Counted from the first letter of the stretch, positions 10,881 to 23,445 are shown. The stretch is 64,000 nt of DNA from Megaleporinus macrocephalus (GCA_021613375.1 CM038715.1:44055877-44119876), one strand, 5' to 3'. Notes: a model not told the origin generated them from the letters alone. Numbers and translations: made by a program.

Positions 10881-12205
10881 ATTTAGCAATTTTTTTAATG
10901 TAACCTGAGAATTATTACTCAGCAGACGTGACTCATACTGGATCAAACTCACTCCAGTAAGTTTCTATATGAAATGAAAGGATGACTCTAATTAGCAGAG
11001 CATCATATGGAAGCGGTTCCACGTGTAGCTCCAGAGCTGCTCTCAGTCTGACGCTGCTGTGATTGTTTATTTCTCCACGTTCATGACGACGCAGGTGGGT
11101 TTGAAACGAATCTCAGGCCCGAGCGGTAACCACAGCCAACGCCAACATCCAGGCCGAGCAGCGGCGGCGGCGTCTGCCTCCTCCACGGCCCAGAGGTTTG
11201 GCAGTCTGGAGTCCAGAGCTTGGGCGTGTGACTCTGGCGGGCCGATACAGCTTCCTGCCAACACGTCCCCCCAATTACAGCATGGGTGCAGATTAGTGAG
11301 CGTGAGATTACTCCCAATCCCCTCCTAACCACCTCAGCTAGTCCTGCACGGGATCACTAACCGCTCTCCGACCTGATCCGGGTTTTAGGTTCTCCATTAG
11401 CGCGGTACCCTGCACTGGTTTGTTGGGGCAACTCAAATAAACAGCGAGCGGTGGGCGGGAATGGCGTCGCAGGCAGCTGGCGTGTCCAGGGCTTAGAGGA
11501 CATGGCCAATTAATCAAGTTTCTCTCTGTGCAGGTCTTTATGGGTAATGACCAGAGCACTAACATTCACACATGTGGGAGCTATTTCGCCACCCCTACAG
11601 CCCCCCCTCGCCGACTCCGACGGGACGGAGGGAAATGTCATTTTTTAAAACGAGGCTACCTCTGCTCGTTACCGCTCCCTGTTATTAATAGCAATAATAA
11701 GACCCCCTCCTCCAGGGTCTGCCTCCGAGGTTTATTTTCACTCATTTCAGCCTAATGATGGCCCCGACTCTGGCCCCTGTCCATGAAGCACCCCAGCGAG
11801 CGCGTATGAAAAGAAAACATCGGACAAACAAGGACGCTGCCAAATCAGGTTCTTCGTTCACGCCTGGCGACGGTGTGCTTCTGCTAAAGGCTGTAAACCC
11901 CACACAGCATAACAAATAAAAACATACTCTCCAGCAAGTCACCCTCCGCTCCCTCCTCCTGTCCAGATACTTAGTGTTCAGTATTCGCTGATATTGACTG
12001 TGTTGTTCAATTTAATATATTTAGGTCAATAGGTTACATTGTGAACTGCAGATGGAGGAACGTAATTCTCAACATAGGGGGCGCTATCACACTCTCTCAG
12101 AATGCCTCTGGTTTAAGGTGGAAACAGGAGAACTGGTGAAGGAGAAGCTGAGTTGATGGTGCTGGTGGTCAGTAGGAGTGAATATTGTAGTTTGTAAGGG
12201 TGATC
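10881..12205. other. Unassigned unique sequence, GC-rich in the middle
   Basis: The segment 11040-11330 has overlapping open frames on three tracks that match nothing known to me, and a short GCGGCGGCGGCG run near 11160. The segment 11480-11590 has homeodomain-like cores (gccaattaatcaagtttctc near 11503) and is a weak regulatory candidate. No gene is supported. Confidence 0.4.
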
Positions 12206-12207
12206 TG

Positions 12208-12416
12208 TTCCTCACCTACATCTCCTTCACTTTGTTCTTTACCTCCATCTCCTCCACTCTGTCCCTCACCTCCATCTCATTCACTCTATTCTTCACCTCC
12301 ATCTCCTCCACTCTGTTTCTCACATCCAGCTCCTCCACTCTGTTCTTCACCTCCATCTCCTCCACTCCACTCTGTTCCTCACCTCCATCTCCTCCACTCT
12401 GTTCCTCACTTACTGT
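12208..12416. repeat. 27-bp pyrimidine-rich minisatellite
   Basis: Seven to eight units of 27 bp built on cacctccatctcctccactc; one unit has a 5-bp duplication (CCACT). On the minus strand the core reads as a charged nine-residue repeat (VEEMEVKNR), because 27 is a multiple of three. The 5-bp insertion changes frame within the array, which argues against selection on a protein. Confidence 0.85.
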
Positions 12417-12454
12417 CTGGATATCCAAAGTTGTAGCAATGAGTGACTGATAGC

Positions 12455-12485
12455 AACAAACAAACAAACAAACAAATAAATAAAT
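12455..12485. repeat. Short (CAAA)n/(TAAA)n tract
   Basis: acaaacaaacaaacaaacaa followed by ATAAATAAATAAATAA, a simple microsatellite. Confidence 0.8.
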
Positions 12486-12544
12486 AATAGCAATATTTTC
12501 TTTTAAGATCTGCAAACTATAAAAATGTTTCTGTTCTAGAGAAA

Positions 12545-12675
12545 TGGTATTGCTAGGTGGTTGCTAGGGTATTACAGTTGGATTCTAAGTTGTTTTCAAG
12601 CAGTTGCTATGGTTTACCAGCTGGTTGCTAAGGTGTTGCTAGGCAGTTGCTATGGCGTTCCAGGTGGATGCTATG
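12545..12675. repeat. GTTGCTAGG minisatellite, copy 3
   Basis: Short block of ggttgctagggtattacagt-like units, the third of this family in the window. Confidence 0.75.
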
Positions 12676-13070
12676 GGGTTCCATCTGTCATTACATTGGA
12701 GAAAGTTTCTATCAATATAATGTCATCATCTAATTTCAGTGACGCTCCTGTATTAAAGGATCTGTCCGCCTGTCCAGACCGGCCCGGCGCTCCTCTCTCC
12801 ACTCTGTGTTGTTTGTTCTGTTTGTTATCGTGTCGCACGCTCGTCCCTGAACTCGCTATCCCATAATAATCTCACCGCTCAGTCTTAGAAAGAAAACATA
12901 AACAAACCTGACTGGCTGGTTGTGAACGGGTGTTTGGTGTTTGGTCTGGTGACGGGTTCAGACAGAGAGTCTGAGAGAGAGCTCGTTCACGAACTTCACT
13001 ACTGATACCCTCAACCCTCACCTCCGGCCATAAACAGTCAATACCCCTCTTACAATCACCTCCGGCCACA
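12676..13070. other. Unique sequence; weak regulatory candidate at 12680-12880
   Basis: Non-repetitive, with ATTA-type cores (tctatcaatataatgtcatc near 12708). No protein or RNA is recognised. Confidence 0.3.
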
Positions 13071-14045
13071 TTCAGCTATCTAGAACCTGCTTAGACTACC
13101 TCTCATGTCCACAGGTAGTTATCTAGAGTCTGTTTAGACTACCAGTCATTCACATTGAGCTATCCAGAGCCGGCTCAGCCTACCAATAATATGCACAGTC
13201 AGTTATCTAGAACCGGTTTAGACTACCAGCCATTCACATTGAGCTATCCAGAGCCTGCTCAGCCTACCAATAATACGCACAGTCAGTTATCTAGAACCGG
13301 TTTAGACTACCAGCCATTCACATTGAGCTATCCAGAGCCCGCTCAGCCTACCAATAATACGCACAGTCAGTTATCTAGAACTGGTTTAGACTACCAGCCA
13401 TTCACATTGAGCTATCCAGAGCCCGCTTAGCCTACCAATAATACGCACAGTCAGTTATCTAGAACCAGTTTAGACTACCAGCCATTCACATTGAGCTATC
13501 CAGAGCCTGCGTAGCCTACCAATAATACGCACAGTCAGTTATCTAGAACCGGTTTAGACTACCAGCCATTCACATTGAGCTATCCAGAGCCTGCTTAGCC
13601 TACCAATAATACGCACAGTCAGTTATCTAGAACCGGTTTAGACTACCAGTCATTCACATTGAGCTATCCAGAGCCTGCTTAGCCTACCAATAATACGCAC
13701 AGTCAGTTATCTAGAACCGGTTTAGACTACCAGCCATTCACATTGAGCTATCCAGAGCCTGCTTAGCCTACCAATAATACGCATAGTCAGTTATCTAGAA
13801 CCTGTTTAGACTACCAGCCATTCACATTTAGCTATCCAGAGCCTGCTTAGCCTACCAATAATACGCACAGTCAGTTATCTAGAACCGGTTTAGACTACCA
13901 GCCATTCACATTGAGCTATCCAGAGTATGCTTAGCCTACCAATAATACGGACAGTCAGTTATCTAGAACCGGTTTAGACTACCAGTCATTCACATTGAGT
14001 CATCCAGGGTCTGCTTAGCCTACCAATAATATGGACAGTCAGATA
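13071..14045. repeat. 84-bp dimeric minisatellite (array A)
   Basis: About ten well-ordered 84-bp units (for example starts at 13201 and 13285), preceded by a less regular lead-in. Each unit consists of two related halves of about 42 bp: one beginning agttatctagaaccggttta, the other agctatccagagcctgctca. This is a dimeric higher-order repeat from a duplicated ~42-bp monomer. The first half is the same core as in the satellites at 35.56-41.75 and 50.15-52.3 kb. No real coding content. Confidence 0.9.
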
Positions 14046-14735
14046 TCTAGAACCTGGTTATACCACCACTCATCTTAACATTCAGTTTTCTTGAACCAGC
14101 TTACCCTATCACCCATATTCCTGTCCATTTAGTCAGGGACATATCTAGAAGTATACACTGCCATTCACAGTCAGTTATCTAGAACCTGCTTAAGCTGCTA
14201 GTCATTCAGATGCAATTATCTAGCATCTGTTTACGCTAATACTCAACCACACTCAGTTATATAGAGTGTTTGGTTATTTACACTCAGTTGTCTAGAACCT
14301 GCTACTCTTAACTACAAGTTACTATAAGTTACACCACTAGTCATACTCACACCTGGTTATCTACAACCTGCATACACTGCCACTTATAGTCACACCTAGT
14401 TGTCTAGAACATGCTTACCTTACCACCCATATTCCTGTCCATTTAATCAATGACATATCTAGAACACGTGTACACTACCATTCATTTTGACAGTCTGTTA
14501 TCTAGAACTTGTTTAAACTGCTTGTCATTCAGAGACAGATATCGAGAATCACCCTCAGTTATCTAGAATGTTCGGTCATTTAGAACAAGCTTAACTATCA
14601 CACATATTCACACCTAGTTAACTAGAACCTTCTACTTATAACTATACATTACAATACGTTACACTGCTACTTAGTCACACCTTGTTATATTTATAGTCAC
14701 AACTAGTTATCTAGAACCTGCTTCCTAAAACACCT
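14046..14735. repeat. Diverged monomers of the TTATCTAGAACCTG family
   Basis: Degenerate, irregularly spaced copies of agttatctagaacctgctta with variable linkers. They look like the older, un-homogenised edge of array A. The monomers here resemble the 37-bp satellite at 35.6-41.7 kb more than the dimeric units do. Confidence 0.75.
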
Positions 14736-14799
14736 TCCTTCCTGAGTAACGTTCCTCATTTGCTGGTTCTGCTGTTGCTTCCTAATGATGCTGGTAGGT

Positions 14800-14875
14800 A
14801 CTGTAACGTGTAGAACCTTCAATCCAGCTTCTGAAGTCCTGACCAATAGGAGAGCTCGCTCAGCTGTATCTACCT
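14800..14875. repeat. ~75-bp dispersed segment, copy 1
   Basis: Shares accttcaatccagcttctga, then GACCAAT(A/G)GGAGAGCT and CAGCTGTAT, with 42081-42148. Both copies lie just beyond the right edge of a TTATCTAGAACCTG-family array. The segment and the satellite may therefore have been copied together. Confidence 0.7.
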
Positions 14876-15480
14876 ATCTACCTGTTTCCAACCAAAGTTT
14901 AACAATGAGGTACTACGACAGTCACAGAGTTTACGTACACCATCAAACGAACAGCTATTGTTATTGTTTAACTCTGATGTCTCCATGGCGCCGAGGGCTT
15001 CTCGACGTCTAGTTCATATTAGAATCTGATGTAAGCCCCTCACAGCTAACGCTAATGCCACAGATGACCCCCTACGTGGTCAGCCATATGTTACGCAGCC
15101 ATTAGTCGTACATAAATAACCGCCAGGTCAATAAAAAGTCCGGACCCCCGTTCAGCTGTGTGCCCCCACATGGCTGTGTGTGTATGATTGAAAAAGCCAC
15201 TGCTTAAGTGGGGCCACTGAATATGCATGCTGAGGGTTCGCTGCGGCAGCGCGGAAACAATCTGCGTGTGCAGCGTGGCTGTTAACCGACCACCCAGACC
15301 CACCTGGTCTACCCCCCCACCACCCCACCCAACCCAGCCCCCCTCAGGAAGCAGGAGGTGGGCTCAGTGGTCTGAGATATTCATTAGATTAGAGCCGAAT
15401 CATCCAACATGCTGGTGTTTCAGTCCAGACCCCGGAGTTCTTTACCAGCACGTATTCATTCTCTATATAACAATTAAATA
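14876..15480. other. Unassigned unique sequence
   Basis: Includes a C-rich stretch near 15310-15345. No gene is recognised. Confidence 0.4.
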
Positions 15481-15795
15481 ATAATAACACAGATTATTAA
15501 AGATTAATAAATATTATTAAATATTATTCAAGATTATTCAAGATTATTAAATATTATTAAATATTATTCAAGATTATTAAAAAGTATTAAATTTTATTCA
15601 ATATTATTAAAGATTAATAACGATTATTAAAAAGTATTAAATATTATAAAAGATTATTAAATATTAATAAAGATTATTAAATATTATTCAAGATTATTAA
15701 AAAGTATTAAATATTATTCAAGATTATTAAAAAGTATTAAATATTATAAAAGATTATTAAAGATTATTAAAGATTATTAAAAAAAATAAAGATTA
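15481..15795. repeat. AT-rich AGATTATTAA tandem repeat
   Basis: Copies of a ~10-bp unit (agattattaa, aaatattatt), partly arranged in ~30-bp blocks of the type attcaagattattaaaaagt. Confidence 0.85.
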
Positions 15796-15804
15796 TTTAA
15801 CCTC

Positions 15805-16352
15805 CTCCTTGTATCTACACTTACAGGAGCTCCACTTATAGACTGTAGTTCATCTGATTCTCTGTATACTTTATTACTCTGTTCTTTAATGATCAGGACC
15901 ACCACAGAGCAGATACTATTAGGGAGGTGGATCATTCTCAGCACTGCAGTGACACTGACGTGGTGGTGGTGTGTTAGTTAGTGTGTTGTGCTGGTGTGAG
16001 TAGATCAGACCCCTCAGTGTCACTGCTGGACTGAGAATCGTCCACCAACCAAAACTATCCGGACAGCAGTGTCCTGTGGGCGGCGTCCTGTGTCCACTGA
16101 TGAAGAACTAGAGGAACACAAACTGTGCAGCAGCAGATGAGCTACTGTCTCTGATTCTACATCTACAAGGTGGACCAGCAAGTAGTAGGAGTGTCTGACA
16201 GTGTTTAAATCCTGTGTCTGATCCACTCACACGAGCACCACCATGTCAGTGTCACTGCAGTAATATTAATAGTACTTGCTCTGTGGTGGTCCTGTGGAGG
16301 TCCTGATACACTGGGCAGGGAGGTGGTTTTAATGTTACGGCTGATCCGTTCT
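15805..16352. mobile_element. Foldback/MITE-like DNA element, longest copy
   Basis: Right end carries cagggaggtggttttaatgt, the reverse complement of the left-end motif seen in the copy at 30661; the left end here is degenerate (cctcctcc near 15811). Inner inverted repeats are clear: atcaggaccaccacagagca at about 15892 pairs with TGCTCTGTGGTGGTCCT near 16280. No transposase is encoded, so this is a non-autonomous element. Partial copies lie at 30661-30960 and 32200-32328. I recognise the TTAAAACCACCTCCCTG end from fish repeats but do not assign a family name. Short open frames inside belong to the element. Confidence 0.75.
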
Positions 16353-17090
16353 ATCAACTTAAAGCTTGAAATTTTATGGACGCTGCCAGGCGAAGGTCGA
16401 GGGCCTCGAGCTCAGCGTGAGGGCCACTTGTCCGAGGCCAAAGGCAGGACTGATGTATCCCCCTTAACGAGCTCTCTGCGCTCTCGGCAGCGCGTAGCCT
16501 GAACACCCTGTCAGTGAAGTCATGCTACCGGGAGCAGCAGTTCAGGAGTCAAAGGTTTAAGCGTCTACCTGCCTGAGAAGAAAAATCAGGGGCGAGCCAG
16601 AAAAACAGGTCCCCGCTAATCGCTTTGTATTGCCTCATAATTGGTTCCACATGCAGCCCCCCAAACGCCGGCGCAGGAGGACAGCGGCCCGCCTTCGGAC
16701 GCCGTCCTCTTATTTCCTTTCGCCTTGCGACGGAACGGAATCTCAAATTAACTGCTTCCCCTTTTAATTCCCAAAAATCACTGGCTGGCCCGGAGCCGCG
16801 GACCGTGGACAGGAACGCCGGGAGGCGACGCTCCGAGATGTAATATTTACGTTCACGCTGGATAAAGCTAATGTTCGACTCTGGCTCGTTAAAGCTTTCA
16901 GGGGAAAAAAAAAAACGAGGCCGCCGAGCGTAACCTTAGCCACAAAGCTAATCTGGGGCCGAAATCCACTGTAATTAACAATAACACCCCAGACGGCGGC
17001 CCCGCCCCTCCACCCGCTGATTTATATCTCGCCCGTTCACTCTGAAATATTCTTTAGATTCATAAAAGGGTTTTATGTGGCAGATATACA
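16353..17090. promoter_or_regulatory. GC-mixed unique block; regulatory candidate
   Basis: Complex non-repetitive DNA with TAAT/ATTA cores amid GC-rich stretches (tttgtattgcctcataattg at about 16624, tccactgtaattaacaataa at about 16965). No protein is recognised in any frame. A candidate for regulatory conservation only. Confidence 0.25.
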
Positions 17091-17149
17091 GCGTGCCACA
17101 GATCAGGTAACCCAGGATTGGCCCCTGCAGTCTGGCCCCGCTTCGGCTG

Positions 17150-18113
17150 ACAGAGGCCGAGTGACCCGCTCAGAGAGAGACACTCAGACAGAGACACACA
17201 GAGAGAGCCGGTCAGAGAAAGACACTCAGAGAGAGACACTCAGACAGAGACACACAGAGAGAGACACTCAGACAGAGACACACAGAGAGAGCCGCTCAGA
17301 GAAAGACACTCAGAGAGAGACACTCAGACAGAGACACACAGAGAGAGACACTCAGACAGAGACACACAGAGAGAGCCGCTCAGAGAAAGACACTCAGAGA
17401 GAGACACTCAGACAGAGACACACAGAGAGAGCTGGTCAGAGAAAGACACTCAGAGAGAGACGCTCAGAGAGAGACACACAGAGAGAGACACACAGAGAGA
17501 GACACACAGAGAGAGACACTCAGAGAGAGACACTCAGAGAGAGACACACAGAGAGAGCCGGTCAGAGAAAGACACTCAGAGAGAGACACTCAGACAGAGA
17601 CACACAGAGAGAGACACTCAGACAGAGACACACAGAGAGAGCCGCTCAGAGAAAGACACTCAGAGAGAGAGACACTCAGACAGAGACACACAGAGAGAGC
17701 CGGTCAGAGAAAGACACTCAGAGAAAGACACTCAGACAGAGACACACAGAGAGAGCCGGTCAGAGAAAGACACTCAGAGAGAGACACTCAGACAGAGACA
17801 CACAGAGAGAGACACTCAGACAGAGACACACAGAGAGAGCCGCTCAGAGAAAGACACTCAGAGAGAGACACACAGAGAGAGACGCTCAGAGAGAGACGCT
17901 CAGAGAGAGAGATGCTCAGAGAGAGACACAAAGAGAGAGACGCTCAGAGAGAGACGCTCAGAGAGAGAGACGCTCAGAGAGAGAGACGCTCAGAGAGAGA
18001 CACACAGAGAGAGACACACAGAGAGAGACACACAGAGAGAGAGACGCTCAGAGAGAGACACACACAGAGAGAGACACTCAGAGAGAGACGCTCAGAGAGA
18101 GACGCTCAGAGAG
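17150..18113. repeat. GAGAGACACTCAGACAGAGACACACA array, 84-bp higher-order unit
   Basis: Built from 12- to 14-bp GAGAGACAC(A/T)CA blocks grouped into an 84-bp higher-order unit in its first third (GCCGCTCAGAG starts at 17291 and 17375). The unit lengths and lack of T leave one frame open for 362 codons (TERDTQRETLRQRHTE-type). The purine-rich strand never forms TAA or TGA in that phase. I treat this as a repeat artefact. Confidence 0.85.
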
Positions 18114-20636
18114 AACTCTCAGTATTACACTATATAACAGTGTTATTACAGGCTTACAGTTCTGAGTACTGAACTCTCATTATTACACTATATAACAGCA
18201 TTATTACAGGTTTACAGTTCTGAGTACTGAACTCTCACTATTACACTATATAACAGGGTTATTACAGGTTTACAGTTCTGAGTACTGAACCCTCACTATT
18301 ACACTATATAACAGTGTTATTACAGGTTTACAGTTCTGAGTACTGAACTCTCACTAGTACACTATATAACAGTGTTACTACAGGTTTACAGTTCTGAGTA
18401 CTGAACACTCACTATTACACCATATAACAGTGTTATTACAGGTTTACAGTTCTGAGGACTGAACTCTCACTATTACACTATATAACAGCATTATTACAGG
18501 TTTACAGTTCTGAGTACTGAACTCTCACTATTACACTATATAACAGGGTTATTACAGGTTTACAGTTCTGAGTACTGAACTCTCACTATTACACTATATA
18601 ACAGCATTATTACAGGTTTACAGTTCTGAGTACTGAACTCTCACTATTACACTATATAACAGGGTTATTACAGGTTTACAGTTCTGAGTACTGAACTCTC
18701 ACTAGTACACTATATAACAGTGTTATTACAGGTTTACAGTTCTGAGTACTGAACACTCACTATTACACCATATAACAGTGTTATTACAGGTTTACAGTTC
18801 TGAGTACTGAACTCTCACTATTACACTATATAACAGTGTTATTACAGGCTTACAGTACTGAGTACTGAACTCTCAGTATTACACTATATAACAGTGTTAT
18901 TGCAGGTTTACAGTACTGAGTACTGAACTCTCAGTATTACACCTCATAACAGTGTTATTACAGGTTTACAGTTCTGAGTACTAAACTCTCACTATTACAC
19001 TATATAACAGTGTTATTACAGGTCGACAGTTCTGAGTACTGAACTCTCAGTACTACACTATATAACAGTGTTATTACAGGTTTACAGTTCTGAATACTGA
19101 ACTCTCACTATTACACTATATAACAGGGTTATTACAGGTTTACAGTTCTAAGTACTGAACTCTCACTATTACACTATATAACAGTGTTATTACAGGTTTA
19201 CAGTTCTGAGTACTGAACTCTCACTAGTACACTATATAACAGTGTTATTACAGGTTTACAGTTCTGAGTACTGAACTCTCACTATTACATCATGTAACAG
19301 TGTTATTACAGGTTTACTGTTCCGAGTACTGAACTCTATTACACTATATAACAGCGTTATTACAGGTTTACAGTTCTGAGTACTGAACTCTCACTATTAC
19401 ACTATATAACAGTGTTATTAAAGGTTTACAGTTCTGAGTACTGAACTCTCATTATTACACTATATCACAGCATTATTACAGGTTTACAGTTCTGAGTACT
19501 GAACTCTCACTATTACACTATATAACAGGGTTATTACAGGTTTACAGTTCTAAGTACTGAACTCTCACTAGTACACTATATAACAGTGTTATTACAGGTT
19601 TACAGTTCCGAGTACTAAATTCTCACTATTACACTATATAACAGTGTTATTACAGGTTTACAGTTCTGAGTACTGAACTCTCACTATTACACTATATAAC
19701 AGCGTTATTACAGGTTTACAGTTCTGAGTACTGAACTCTCACTATTACTCCATATAACAGCGTTATTACAGGTTTACAGTTCTGACTACTGAACTCTCAC
19801 TAGTACACTATATAACAGTGTTATTACAGGTTTACAGTTCTGAGTACTAAACTCTCACTATTACACCATATAACAGCATTATTACAGGTTTACAATCTGA
19901 GTACTGAACTCTCACTATTACACTATATAACAGGGTTATTACAGGTTTACAGTTCTGAGTACTGAACTCTCACTAGTACACTATATAACAGTGTTATTAC
20001 AGGCTTACAGTACTGAGTACTGAACTCTCAGTATTACACTATATAACAGCATTATTACAGGTTTACAGTTCTGAGTACTGAACTCTCACTAGTACACTAT
20101 ATAACAGTGTTATTACAGGTCGACAGTTCTGAGTACTGAACTCTCAGTATTACACTATATAATAGTGTTATTGCAGGTTTACAGTACTGAGTACTGAACT
20201 CTCAGTATTACACCTCATAACAGTGTTATTACAGGTTTACAGTTCTGAGTACTAAACTCTCACTATTACACTATATAACAGTGTTATTACAGGTCGACAG
20301 TTCTGAGTACTGAACTCTCATTATTACACTATATCACAGCATTATTACAGGTTTACAGTTCTGAGTACTGAACTCTCACTATTACACTATATAACAGTGT
20401 TATTACAGGTTTACAGTTCTGAGTACTGAACTCTCACTAGTACACTATATAACAGTGTTATTACAGGTTTACAGTTCTGAGTACTGAACTCTCACTATTA
20501 CATCATGTAACAGTGTTATTACAGGTCGACAGTTCTGAGTACTGAACTCTCACTAATACACTATATAACAGTGTTATTACAGGTTTACAGTTCCGAGTAC
20601 TGAACTCTATTATACTATATAACAGTGTTATTAATT
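18114..20636. repeat. 58-bp satellite-like array, ~43 copies
   Basis: Regular 58-bp units containing actctcactattacactata and taacagtgttattacaggtt (for example starts at 18123 and 18181). Variant monomers recur at multiples of 58 bp: AGCATTATT, AGGGTTATT, GGTCGACAG and CATCATGTAAC. This implies multi-unit block duplication. The array joins the preceding GA/CA array with no spacer, and its end (20600-20636) lacks part of a unit. Each unit holds the near-palindrome taacagtgtta. Confidence 0.95.
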
Positions 20637-21103
20637 GTAAGGCTGGCTTTCAGAAGAACGTGGTTCAGATTGTAGTGGAACTTAACAGAATGCAGTTCGT
20701 GATTTTGGACACGTTGTCTGTAGATAGAAGATGACATCACTGCTCCTGACGTGGAGCAGCCAGAGGAGATCACGCAAATGGCTTTAATGAATCAGCACTC
20801 TGCCGCTCCGTCCCCGCGCGGCTCATTCCCCTCTGGCAGCGAGCGCAACTCAGCCATGCTCCAAACTGAAACAGGACCCGCATGATGCAAGAGAGTGCAA
20901 CGGGCGAGCTGAACCGGCCCGGAACCGGATACGGCTAGTCTGTGTCCGTCTGTCTGACCGTCGCAGTGTCTGTAGGCAATGTGAGACGGCGAGTCTTGTT
21001 TTCAATTCGGGCTCAGATCAGAAAACACAATACAATAAATCAGGTTCCGTCTGTTCACCAAATCCACCAATTCTTCAAAATTCCTTTAAAAGAGTCAGAA
21101 CTG
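20637..21103. promoter_or_regulatory. Unique sequence; regulatory candidate at 20740-20920
   Basis: After the array the sequence becomes complex. cacgcaaatggctttaatga near 20773 and a GC-rich stretch give an enhancer-like texture. No gene is recognised. Confidence 0.25.
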
Positions 21104-21433
21104 TTCACAGTGGAGGTGAATGGAACCAGACGTCCTCCTCTAAAAGCTCCTCACAGAAAGTTCTTACAGTAGATGTTATAAATACACTGTCTGATTCTGA
21201 GATGCTGTTTATGATAGTTTAGAGAAGATCTCAGTCTTAAACTCCATTCATGGTGGAGGGATACATGCAGGACGCTGTGAGGTTCAAATAGTCCCCAAAG
21301 AAAACCTAGTATTTTCAGATCTTCCACATTTTACCATCAACATCCAGATAAACTCAGAAGACACGTGTAGCTTCACTGGTGGCTTTCATAGTAAATACAA
21401 TGAGTAAATTTGTGTTGTAGATATGGAGACCCC
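21104..21433. repeat. Dispersed ~300-bp repeat, copy 1
   Basis: Nearly identical to 33057-33375: about 200 bp from ctaaaagctcctcacagaaa onward show about one visible difference. This copy carries a ~33-bp stretch (after ACCATCAAC at ~21342) absent from the other. Its right end runs straight into the CACCACCACTGTAAACA minisatellite. No protein is recognised; the element type is unknown. Confidence 0.85.
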
Positions 21434-22036
21434 TGATTACCATCACCACCACTGTAAACATCATCACCACCACTAAACACCATCACCACCACTGTAAACA
21501 ACACCATCACCACCACTGTAAACATCATCACCACCACTGTAAACATCATCACCACCACTGTAAACACCATCCCCACTGTAAACATCATGACCACCCCTGT
21601 AAACACCATCAGCACCACTGTAAACACCATCACCACCACTGTAAACACCATCACCACCACGGTAAACAGCACCATCACCACTGTAAACACCACCATCACC
21701 ACTGTAAACACCACCATCACCACTGTAAACACCATCACCACCACTGTAAACACCAACACCACCACTGTAAACACCACCATCACCTCTGTAAACACCACCA
21801 CTGTAAACACCAACACCACCACTGTAAACACCACCATCACCACTGTAAACACCACCACTGTAAACACCACCACCACCACTGTAAACACCACCATCACCAC
21901 TGTAAACACCACCACCACCACGGTAAACACCAACACCACCACTGTAAACACCATCACCACCACTGTAAACACCATCACCACCACTGTAAACACCACCACT
22001 GTAAACACCACCACTGTAAACACCATCACCACAGAA
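21434..22036. repeat. CACCATCACCACCACTGTAAA minisatellite (VNTR-1)
   Basis: Units of 12-24 bp, mostly 21, built on accatcaccaccactgtaa. All lengths are multiples of three, so both strands hold long open frames (MVFTVVV-type on minus, NTITTTV-type on plus). The same repeat appears in reverse orientation at 46830-47405 and 55817-57297. The array begins at the end of the dispersed repeat 21104-21433. Confidence 0.95.
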
Positions 22037-22500
22037 TGCTCTGAAAGTCGGTTAGATTCTGGTGGTGCTGGCTTTGATTGGGACAGAAGGCTGTTTGAAT
22101 CTGTTTATAGCTCAAGTGAACAAATGGAGCTGCCAGTAGATTCTGTTCAAGCTGCTTTTGGATAAAAGTCTTTGCAGTTTTTCGGGGATTTGCTGTGTCG
22201 CTTCTGGAGTTTTTCAATTTTCAGATCCCCCGATTATATCCTCGTTATGAATTACGCAGATGAGCTCTGTAGGCCAGGCAAAGTGAGCAGTTGGCACCGA
22301 GGCTCGCGAGGAGATTTACATTTATTGTTCCTTCGTGCTTTTTCCCAGCGGCCCCCTGAACACTAACGCAGACCCCGAGAACTGCTCTGCGTCTCCAGAC
22401 GCCAGAGAGATCCGACTGATTCATCTCAAACTCCACTCTGCATCCAAAAACTATTTTCACCTCCAGAGCCAAAACTAACACACGAGAAGAGCTCTGCAAA
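22037..22500. other. Unique sequence; weak regulatory candidate
   Basis: Mixed-composition DNA with cgttatgaattacgcagatg near 22243. No gene is recognised. Confidence 0.3.
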
Positions 22501-22530
22501 ACACTCACACACACACACAGTTACACACAG

Positions 22531-22567
<37 letters not shown>

Positions 22568-22572
22568 CACAA

Positions 22573-22623
<51 letters not shown>

Positions 22624-22996
22624 CACAAACATACACACACACACACACACACACACAATAAACACACACACAATAAACACACCCACAATAAACACACACA
22701 CACTTACACACATACACATATATATACACAAACATACATACACACACACACACACACATATATACACAAACATACACACACACACACATATATATACACA
22801 AACATACACACACACACACACACAGACTCACACACACAATAAACACACACACACTTACACACATACACTTACACACACACACACACACATATATACACAA
22901 ACATACACACACACACACACACAGACACACACACACAATAAACACACACACAATAAACACACACACACTTACACACATACACATATATATACACAA

Positions 22997-23028
<32 letters not shown>

Positions 23029-23070
23029 ATATACACAAACATACACACACACACACATATATATACACAA

Positions 23071-23101
<31 letters not shown>

Positions 23102-23193
23102 GACTCACACACACAATAAACACACACACAATAAACACACACACACTTACACACATACACATATATATACACAAACATACACACACACACACA
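22501..23193. repeat. (CA)n compound microsatellite with ~265- and ~177-bp block repeats
   Basis: CA runs broken by ATATATACACAAACATAC and CACAATAAACACAC. The block starting cttacacacatacacatata recurs near 22703, 22968 and 23145, so segments of the array have been duplicated. Alternating purine-pyrimidine runs can adopt Z-DNA. The Cys/Val-rich minus-strand frames are artefacts. Confidence 0.95.
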
Positions 23194-23445
23194 ATGACAC
23201 CAGCACGGCGAGGCGAGGGTCTAAACTCACGTTGCCTGCGAGCTCCCCGTCTCGCCTCTTCTGGGCTCCTGTCAATGTCATCTCTTCAGCAATAGTTGGA
23301 GATTTATTCTCATCTCCTCTAATCATTTTGTCTGGGGGTCTCTGGCCGAGCGGCTCACAGCTCAGAGAAGCGCTCGTAAACTCCGCGCACCACATGACAC
23401 GGACGAGCGCTGATGACAAAAGCAGCAGAGACGCTCAGAGCCGAC
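23194..23445. other. Unique spacer between arrays
   Basis: No gene is recognised. Confidence 0.4.

Noticed and set aside
12216..12515. Minus-strand charged nine-residue repeat as a coiled-coil gene
   Set aside because: A 5-bp insertion in one unit shifts the frame within the array, and no flanking coding sequence was found.
17077..18165. 362-codon highly charged frame that might suggest a coiled-coil protein
   Set aside because: It is the GA/CA minisatellite read in one phase; the frame begins and ends at the array borders and has no unique domain.
18114..20636. CRISPR-like regular repeats
   Set aside because: The 58-bp units are contiguous, with no unique spacers, and the sequence is eukaryotic. 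The same holds for the 84-, 76-, 53- and 51-bp arrays.
22505..23192. Cys/Val-rich membrane-like proteins on the minus strand
   Set aside because: Readings of the CA repeat.
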